Below, piece by piece: positions 58,302 through 64,000 of a DNA stretch of 64,000 nucleotides (position 1 is its first letter; every line of letters starts with the position of its first letter). Under the pieces are notes generated by a model. The model worked only from the letters and a program-made list of their open reading frames with translations, had not been told where the DNA came from and searched no databases. The translations under genes were made by a program, and so were the position numbers. Source of the DNA: Chitinophaga filiformis. GTDB lineage: Bacteria; Bacteroidota; Bacteroidia; Chitinophagales; Chitinophagaceae. The stretch spans positions 1,550,001-1,614,000 of the forward strand of contig NZ_CP095855.1 in the NCBI RefSeq assembly GCF_023100805.1, in the 5' to 3' direction.

Positions 58302-58604
58302 ATGAATACTGTATTTAAAGCCCTAAACGATAAAACCAGGCGGGATATACTGGAACTTTTGAAAGAAGGGGACAAGACCGCTGGCGAGATTGCCGATCAC
58401 TTCAATTTTTCCAAGCCTACTATTTCACATCATCTGGACCTGCTGAGACAGGCGGAGCTGATCCTGAGCGAAAAAAAAGGGCAGTTTATCTCCTATTCTC
58501 TGAACACTACCGTAGTGGACGAGTTGCTGAAATGGGTTTTGCAATTTTCTTCAAATGCCAATAAAAGCACTGAAAATAAAAACCTTGGTTATGAAGGTCA
58601 ATAA
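58302..58604 (+). CDS. ArsR-family repressor, SdpR-like
   Basis: This protein has 100 residues from the ATG at 58302 (an upstream in-frame TTG at 58284 lies in the operator). The winged HTH is LNDKTRRDILELLKEGDKTA, GEIADHFNFSKPTISHHLDL and LRQAELILSEKKGQFISYSL. No metal-binding Cys pair is seen, so it fits the non-metal SdpR-like autorepressor group. It overlaps the SdpI-like gene by 14 bases, and the pair matches the SdpR/SdpI arrangement. Confidence 0.88.
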   Translation: MNTVFKALNDKTRRDILELLKEGDKTAGEIADHFNFSKPTISHHLDLLRQAELILSEKKGQFISYSLNTTVVDELLKWVLQFSSNANKSTENKNLGYEGQ

Positions 58605-59463
58605 CATCGGGAAGGAACTTCCTTTTATTTTGTTGTTTTTAATGCCCTGGACGGTATATCTGTTATTCCGGGAGCAATTGCCCGGGCTGGTAGCCTCACA
58701 TTATACCGTGGTAAACGGGAAGTGGGTGGCGGATAGATATTCTTCACCTTTGGGATTACTGACGGGATTATCTGTGGGTGCCATTGTAGTATATCTTTCT
58801 ATGTCCCTGCCGGCGGTTCTGAAGGGCGCCCGTCCGGAAATGAGCGCGGGTATGAAACAATGGCTGTATTATTTCAAGTTGGTAATAGTCGCCTTCATGC
58901 TTTTGCTGCCAGCATATTCTTTACTTGCTGCCAGCCATCAGTTACCAGACCTTTCCGACGCCAATATCGCCAATGCGTCTATGATCCTGCTGGTGATCAT
59001 TCTCAATGTATTTCTGTTTTTACTCTTTTCACGCGCAAACAGGGACATGCCCAAACCTGTTTCTGAAAAATACTATAAGATCATCTGGGCAGGTACACAT
59101 ATCGTGACCAGCGCAGGGCCACTAATGGTAATTCTCTCCTCCCAGGGCATTCAAGCGCAAAGACTTATACCCGAACTGACCATGCTCTTTATTGCCATCT
59201 GCGGAAATCTGCTTTACAATGCCCGTCCGAACCGGTATATGGGCATCAGAACTCCCTGGACACTGCGTAATGAAGAAGTATGGAGAAGAACCCATCATGT
59301 AGGTGGGATATGGAGCTTTGTTGCCGGCATCGCTGGCTTTATCGTCTGCATTTTTGCCCCCGAGAGAATGCTTTCTGTGATAACACCGGCCATAGCAATT
59401 TCGATCGGCGTTTTCTGCATTGGTTATTCCTATTGGCAATATCGTAAGATCGTTACACATTGA
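58591..59463 (+). CDS. SdpI-family membrane protein
   Basis: This protein has 290 residues with about 6-8 membrane segments. An N-terminal DUF1648-like part (PGLVASHYTVVNGKWVADRY) is followed by a central region and the SdpI signature NRYMGIRTPWTLRNEEVWRR. In Bacillus, SdpI gives immunity to the SdpC toxin and sequesters the repressor SdpR at the membrane. No sdpC is visible here, so it may be an immunity or envelope-stress sensor without a toxin of its own. The start at 58591 is preferred because it overlaps the repressor stop. Confidence 0.87.
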   Translation: MKVNNIGKELPFILLFLMPWTVYLLFREQLPGLVASHYTVVNGKWVADRYSSPLGLLTGLSVGAIVVYLSMSLPAVLKGARPEMSAGMKQWLYYFKLVIVAFMLLLPAYSLLAASHQLPDLSDANIANASMILLVIILNVFLFLLFSRANRDMPKPVSEKYYKIIWAGTHIVTSAGPLMVILSSQGIQAQRLIPELTMLFIAICGNLLYNARPNRYMGIRTPWTLRNEEVWRRTHHVGGIWSFVAGIAGFIVCIFAPERMLSVITPAIAISIGVFCIGYSYWQYRKIVTH

Positions 59464-59472
59464 TGTAAATAA

Positions 59473-59498
59473 GAAAGCCGTCAGCAATGACGGCTTTC
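59473..59498. terminator. bidirectional terminator between sdpI-like and antiporter genes
   Basis: GAAAGCCGTCA and TGACGGCTTTC form a perfect 11-bp stem around GCAA, between convergent genes. Confidence 0.85.
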
Positions 59499-59524
59499 CT
59501 GATCTATAATGGTACAATGCATTA

Positions 59525-60967
59525 TCACCCTATCTGGCTGGCATGTAAGCGGCTTTCCTCTACTTTTTTTACTATATCGAGCAAAGGTCCCGTCATGAAT
59601 GTGGTGGCCAAGGCCATTAGTACAAGCATGGCAAAGATCTCAGGAGACAAAATGCCCAGGTCATAACCGATATTCAGCACCACCAGTTCCATCAACCCGC
59701 GGGTGTTCATCAGCGCTCCTATGCCCAGGGAATCGCTCCAGGACTGTCCCATCAGTTTTGCCGTCAACATACTGCCGCCAAGTTTTCCTCCTACTGCCAC
59801 CAGCATGATCAGGCCAAATACAGCCCAAAGGTGTCCTTGTCCAAGGAGGCCGATCTGCGTACGCAGCCCGGTAAAAACAAAGAAGATCGGGAGTAGCAGC
59901 AAAACACTTACATCTTCCAGTTTGTCTGTCAGCAGCTTTTGTACGGATACTTCCGCAGGCATGATCACACCTGCCAGGAAAGCGCCGAACAAGGCATGAA
60001 TACCGATCACTTCTGCCGCCCATGCAGAGAACAACAGTGTTATAAAAGCCAGTGCTACAACTGACTTCTGTTTATTAGCTGCCTGTAGTTTGATGATCTT
60101 TTTATTCAACCATGGTTTCAGTACGTATAACATAGCACCAAGGAACAGGAGCGCCATCACCATAGTAACTACAGCACTCCATAAGGTGCCGGCTTTTACG
60201 ATAGTGATCACCACTGCAAGAATGCACCATGCAGTTACATCGTCGGCAGCTGCACAGGTAATAGCCAGTAAGCCCAGCGGGGTACCGCTGAGTTTTCTCT
60301 CCTGTACAATACGCGCCAATACAGGAAAGGCGGTGATGCTCATCGCAATACCCATAAACAATGCAAAGGAGAGGAAGTTCACATTGGCAGGTGAAAACTG
60401 CGGGTAAATATAGTAGGCCAGTAATACACCCAGGAAGAAAGGGAAAACGATGCTGGCATGACTGATCATTACAGCATCATGGGCTTTGTTCTTCATCTTA
60501 TGTGTATCCAGTTCCATACCGACTACAAACATGAAAAAGGCCAGGCCTATCTGACTGAGGAATTGCAGGTTCTTAAAGCTATCAGCGGGAAAAATAAATG
60601 CACTTCCGGAAGACCAGAACATTCCCAGTAAAGAAGGTCCCAGGCAAATGCCGGCTACAATTTCACCTACAACTGCGGGTTGGCCGATCTTGTTTGCCAG
60701 CCATCCAAAAAGTCTTGCTGTCAGCAATATTAATATGATCTGCAATAACAACAGAGCCAGTGGATGTTGCACATTATGTACAAGCGATATCCATACGCTT
60801 TCAGCAGAACTCACAGTCGCCGGCGTGGTAGCTGGCGTTGCTGTAGTTGCAATATTGGCATGTGTAGTACCATCTGTGGTTAAATGGCTCCCCTGCCTTA
60901 TGATAAACCAGATCAGGCACCCAAAAAAGCCGATAATCAGCGGATAAAGCAACAGTCTCTTATTCAT
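59525..60967 (-). CDS. CPA2-type cation:proton antiporter
   Basis: This protein has 480 residues with about 12-13 transmembrane segments. An N-terminal signal-anchor-like helix and a Thr/Ala-rich loop (residues 28-52) precede the Na_H_Exchanger domain: [20 protein letters not shown], then [17 protein letters not shown] with the paired acidic residues of the transport site. It exchanges Na+ or K+ for H+ at the inner membrane. There is no TrkA-N domain, so it is not a KefB/C-type channel. Confidence 0.9.
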   Translation of the reverse strand: MNKRLLLYPLIIGFFGCLIWFIIRQGSHLTTDGTTHANIATTATPATTPATVSSAESVWISLVHNVQHPLALLLLQIILILLTARLFGWLANKIGQPAVVGEIVAGICLGPSLLGMFWSSGSAFIFPADSFKNLQFLSQIGLAFFMFVVGMELDTHKMKNKAHDAVMISHASIVFPFFLGVLLAYYIYPQFSPANVNFLSFALFMGIAMSITAFPVLARIVQERKLSGTPLGLLAITCAAADDVTAWCILAVVITIVKAGTLWSAVVTMVMALLFLGAMLYVLKPWLNKKIIKLQAANKQKSVVALAFITLLFSAWAAEVIGIHALFGAFLAGVIMPAEVSVQKLLTDKLEDVSVLLLLPIFFVFTGLRTQIGLLGQGHLWAVFGLIMLVAVGGKLGGSMLTAKLMGQSWSDSLGIGALMNTRGLMELVVLNIGYDLGILSPEIFAMLVLMALATTFMTGPLLDIVKKVEESRLHASQIG

Positions 60968-61100
60968 AATTAATATCGGTTGGTTGTACGAAAGATAATA
61001 AGAATATCTAAGAGCATCCCGCTTATGTAGTATTAAATTACTTTAAAAGTTACCCGCATATAGCATCAGCTTGACAGAGGTTGTGTATCTTGTTGGCACT

Positions 61101-63635
61101 ATGGATACAAGGAGAGACTTTATCAAAAAAGCAGCTTTATTATCAGGCGGTACGGGACTAGCGGGCGTATTGCCGGCATCTATTCAACGGGCGCTGGCTA
61201 TTGATCCTGCCGCAGGAAGCACCTATCTCGACGCAGAACATGTAGTACTGCTCATGCAGGAAAACAGATCATTCGATCATGCGTTGGGAACATTAAGAGG
61301 AGTAAGGGGTTTTAACGACCCGCGTGCCATTACACTGCCTGATAAAAATCTTGTTTGGTTACAGTCAAATGCTGCAGGAGAAACGTATGCACCTTTCCGG
61401 TTGGATATTAAAGATTCGAAGGTAACCTGGATGAGTTCTCTCCCGCATTCCTGGGAAAACCAGGTAGATGCCCGCAATGAAGGAAAGTACGACAGGTGGC
61501 TGGATGTAAAACAATCCGGCAATAAAGAATATAAAGATCTGCCCCTTACCATGGGGTATTTCACAAGAGAAGACATCCCTTTTTACTATGCGCTGGCAGA
61601 TGCATTCACGGTATGTGATCAGAACTTCTGTTCTTCTCTGACAGGTACAACCCCCAACAGGCTGTACTTCTGGACAGGCACTATCCGCGAAAGGCAAAGT
61701 CCGGACGCTGCGCCTAACGTGCGTAATTCAGAAGTCGATTATCCTGCACCTGCCAGCTGGACTACTTTTCCTGAGCGGCTGGAAGAGCATGGCATCAGCT
61801 GGAAAGTATACCAGAATGAGCTCAGTGTAGGTGTCGGTTTTAATGGTGAAGAAGATGCCTGGCTGGCTAACTTTACTGATAATCCGCTGGAATTCTTCTC
61901 ACAGTACAGACCCCAGTTCTCAGTAGCCCATTACAAACATTTACAACAAAGCATCACCCGGTTGACAGCTGCTGTCAAAACACTTGAGGGCAAGATCAGT
62001 GAAGGAGGTAACACTGCCGCGTTGAGTAAGGAACTGGAGGAGAAGCAGGCACTGCTGACCAGGGTGAAAGAAGAGGAAGTTAAATGGCGGCCTGAGAAAT
62101 TTAATCTGCTTTCTGAAAAGGAAAAGAGCATCCATAGAAAGGCATTTACGACGAATGAAAAGGATCCGGATTATCATCAGCTGACGACCCTTCAGTATCA
62201 TGATGGTAATACGGAACGCACCATGCAGGTACCTAAGGGAGACATCCTTTACCAGTTCAGGGAGGATGTGAAAAAAGGAGAATTGCCCGCCGTATCCTGG
62301 ATCGTAGCGCCGGAAAATTTTTCCGACCACCCGGGAGCCCCCTGGTATGGCGCCTGGTACCTTGCCGAGGTAATGGATATCCTGACACAAAATCCGGAAG
62401 TATGGAAGAAAACGATCTTTATACTGGCCTATGATGAAAATGACGGCGACTTCGACCATGTGCCGCCATTTGTACCACCGCATGGGCCTGGCACAGGGCT
62501 TGTCTCTGCCGGTATCGATACCAGCGTGGAATATGTAACCCGTGAACAGGAACTGCGAAAGAAAGACATGAAGGAAGAAGATGTGAGAGAGAGCCCTATC
62601 GGGCTTGGGTACCGTGTACCATTGATCATTGCTTCGCCATGGAGCCGCGGAGGTCTGGCCTGTTCGGAGGTATTTGACCATACATCGGTACTGCAGTTCC
62701 TGGAGCATTACCTCAGCCATAAAACAGGCAAATCCATTGTTGAAAGTAATATCACCGAATGGCGCCGTACGATATGTGGAGATCTGACCTCCGTGTTCCG
62801 TCCTTATAACGGGGAGAAAATGCATCTGCCTGTGTTCGGCGATAAAGATACCTTCATTGAAAGCATCCATAAGGCGCAGTTCAAAGAGGTGCCCTCCGGC
62901 TTTAAGAAGCTGACAGCCGCAGAGATTGCCGCCATTAACAAGGATACTACAGCACCACATATGGCAAGACAGGAAGATGGTATCCGTCCGGCATGCGCAT
63001 TGCCATATGAAATATATGTTGATGGAAGACCTGGCGGTGACAGGAAATCCTTTGAGATAAAATTCACTGCCGGTACTGACCTGGCGGGCAAAAAGTCTGC
63101 CGGAGTACCATTCAATGTATATGCACCGGGCAAATACCTATCGGCAGATAAAGGTACTTATGAAGCTGTGAGAACATGGGCCTATGCAGTAAAAGCAGGA
63201 GACAGTCTGACAGACAAATGGCCTTTGGAAGCATTTGAGAACGGCCTGTACCATCTGCGGGTATATGGTCCTAACGGTTTCTACAGGGAATTTAAAGGAG
63301 ATGAGAATGATCCATTGGTAGACGTGGTATGTGGATATGAACGAAAGGGCAAAGCATTTACGGGTAATATTTCTCTGCAGTTGAACAATACTGATCATAC
63401 ACACGTATATACTGTAGAGATCACTGATCATGCATATAAAAGCGGTGATCATAAGAAGGTACTGGCGGCAGGTGTAAAATCCTCTATGGTGCTTGATCTC
63501 AGCAAAAGCTACGGTTGGTATGATTTCAGCGTACGTATTTCCGGTAGCAGGACATTTGAAAGAAGATATGCCGGACATGTGGAAAACGGGAAAGTCACAT
63601 TCAGTGACCCTGCGATGGGAAGGGTTAAGTTATAA
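61101..63635 (+). CDS. Tat-exported phosphocholine-specific phospholipase C
   Basis: This protein has 844 residues from the ATG at 61101; an upstream in-frame TTG at 61071 would bury the signal. The twin-arginine signal TRRDFIKKAALLSGG is followed by a cleavage region near IQRALA. The phosphoesterase domain (about 45-560) has VVLLMQENRSFDHALGTLRG near the catalytic region, later SWIVAPENFSDHPGA and YDENDGDFDHVPPF. C-terminal repeats (about 640-844, twice starting PYEIYVDGRPGG-like) match the DUF756 lipase-associated domain of PLC-N/PLC-H. It hydrolyses phosphatidylcholine or sphingomyelin outside the cell, giving phosphocholine, or scavenges phosphate. Confidence 0.92.
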   Translation: MDTRRDFIKKAALLSGGTGLAGVLPASIQRALAIDPAAGSTYLDAEHVVLLMQENRSFDHALGTLRGVRGFNDPRAITLPDKNLVWLQSNAAGETYAPFRLDIKDSKVTWMSSLPHSWENQVDARNEGKYDRWLDVKQSGNKEYKDLPLTMGYFTREDIPFYYALADAFTVCDQNFCSSLTGTTPNRLYFWTGTIRERQSPDAAPNVRNSEVDYPAPASWTTFPERLEEHGISWKVYQNELSVGVGFNGEEDAWLANFTDNPLEFFSQYRPQFSVAHYKHLQQSITRLTAAVKTLEGKISEGGNTAALSKELEEKQALLTRVKEEEVKWRPEKFNLLSEKEKSIHRKAFTTNEKDPDYHQLTTLQYHDGNTERTMQVPKGDILYQFREDVKKGELPAVSWIVAPENFSDHPGAPWYGAWYLAEVMDILTQNPEVWKKTIFILAYDENDGDFDHVPPFVPPHGPGTGLVSAGIDTSVEYVTREQELRKKDMKEEDVRESPIGLGYRVPLIIASPWSRGGLACSEVFDHTSVLQFLEHYLSHKTGKSIVESNITEWRRTICGDLTSVFRPYNGEKMHLPVFGDKDTFIESIHKAQFKEVPSGFKKLTAAEIAAINKDTTAPHMARQEDGIRPACALPYEIYVDGRPGGDRKSFEIKFTAGTDLAGKKSAGVPFNVYAPGKYLSADKGTYEAVRTWAYAVKAGDSLTDKWPLEAFENGLYHLRVYGPNGFYREFKGDENDPLVDVVCGYERKGKAFTGNISLQLNNTDHTHVYTVEITDHAYKSGDHKKVLAAGVKSSMVLDLSKSYGWYDFSVRISGSRTFERRYAGHVENGKVTFSDPAMGRVKL

Positions 63636-63643
63636 CGAACCTT

Positions 63644-63651
63644 TACCTTTG
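63644..63651 (+). promoter_or_regulatory. -7 box of the terminal SDR gene
   Basis: TACCTTTG lies 25 bases before the ATG at 63677. A -33 TTG at the correct spacing is not obvious, so strength is uncertain. Confidence 0.5.
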
Positions 63652-63676
63652 CAGACGAAACCACAAACACGTAATT

Positions 63677-64000
63677 ATGGAATCAATAAAAGGTAAAAAT
63701 GCACTGGTAACGGGTGCCGGAAAGGGAATAGGTAAAGCGGTGGCGAAACAACTGGCAGCGGAAGGCGTGAATCTCGCCTTGCTGGCACGCACGGAAAAAG
63801 ATCTGCAGGCTGTTGCTGAAGAGTTAAAGGGAACAGGTGTAAAGGTGGTATATGCTGTTGCAGATGTGGCTGACAGACATGCTGTGGAAGCGGCGATAGA
63901 GAAAATGAGTACAGCGCTTGGCAGTATCGATATCCTGATCAACAATGCAGGCATCGGTAAGTTTGCAAAATTCCTGGAACTGGAGCCGGAAGAATGGGAG
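63677..64000 (+). CDS. short-chain dehydrogenase/3-oxoacyl-reductase-like, cut by the window edge
   Basis: 108 codons are present from the ATG at 63677 to the end of the window. The translation has the Rossmann motif LVTGAGKGIGKAVAKQLA, then LARTEKDLQAVAEELK and ILINNAGIGKFAKF, typical of FabG-like SDRs. The catalytic Ser-Tyr-Lys part lies beyond the window. It begins 42 bases after the phospholipase gene with its own -7 box. Confidence 0.9.
   Translation, partial: MESIKGKNALVTGAGKGIGKAVAKQLAAEGVNLALLARTEKDLQAVAEELKGTGVKVVYAVADVADRHAVEAAIEKMSTALGSIDILINNAGIGKFAKFLELEPEEWE

Noticed and set aside
61941..62960. 339-codon minus-strand frame inside the phospholipase C gene
   Set aside because: Long by chance opposite a GC-richer gene; no domain pattern, and the plus-strand gene is well supported.

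Overview
The window looks like a chromosome segment of a Chitinophaga-type bacterium (Bacteroidota, Chitinophagaceae). The evidence is a gliding/T9SS-type C-terminal sorting domain with a GEVED domain, a Bacteroidota-type primary sigma factor, promoters of the TTG-N19-20-TAnnTTTG form (tRNA-Ala, rpoD, rpsP, rplS), and weak ribosome binding sites. No insertion sequence, rRNA operon or CRISPR array is visible.

Layout. (1) 1-4.6 kb is ordinary chromosome: a secreted gamma-glutamyltransferase, an AdiC-like amino acid permease and a GNAT acetyltransferase. (2) 4.7-30.5 kb is a genomic island inserted at the 3' end of a tRNA-Ala(GGC) gene. A large serine recombinase sits at the left end; its reading frame runs antisense into the tRNA. 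Behind it are a small protein, an excisionase-like HTH protein, and two genes (an XRE-type regulator and an MNT/HEPN-like protein) that share a previously unnamed domain of about 60 residues. The rest is a rightward defence array: XRE regulator, hsdM, hsdS, an Mrr-like nuclease, an Abi_C-like gene, hsdR, a small unknown gene, a 2711-residue protein (cold-shock-like domain, DEDDh exonuclease, RecQ helicase, UvrD helicase), mcrB and mcrC. The right junction near 30.49 kb carries a partial copy of the tRNA 3' end and a displaced terminator. (3) 30.5-43.4 kb holds a T9SS-exported adhesin-like protein, a decayed stretch with oxidoreductase remnants, a TPR histidine kinase, an HxlR/SDR divergent pair, a three-gene two-component cluster, and a ThiF-like gene with a GNAT-like partner. 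(4) 43.8-49.7 kb holds an exported superoxide dismutase, an ArnT-like glycosyltransferase, a PAP2 phosphatase with a structured leader, and an LptF/LptG permease. (5) 50-58.2 kb is core housekeeping: rpoD, ffh, rpsP, rimM, trmD, rplS, tatA, gatA and a MltD-like lytic transglycosylase. (6) 58.3-64 kb has an SdpR/SdpI-like pair, a CPA2 antiporter, a Tat-exported phospholipase C and the start of a short-chain dehydrogenase cut by the window edge.

The island is the most interesting part. It stacks at least three restriction or abortive-infection modules (type I RM, McrBC, Mrr-like/Abi) beside a giant exonuclease-RecQ-UvrD fusion that directly precedes mcrBC and may act with it. A large composite inverted repeat lies in the gap between the two divergent transcription units of the island. 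The helicase-McrBC half looks more AT-rich than the hsd half, which suggests that the island was built from at least two sources.
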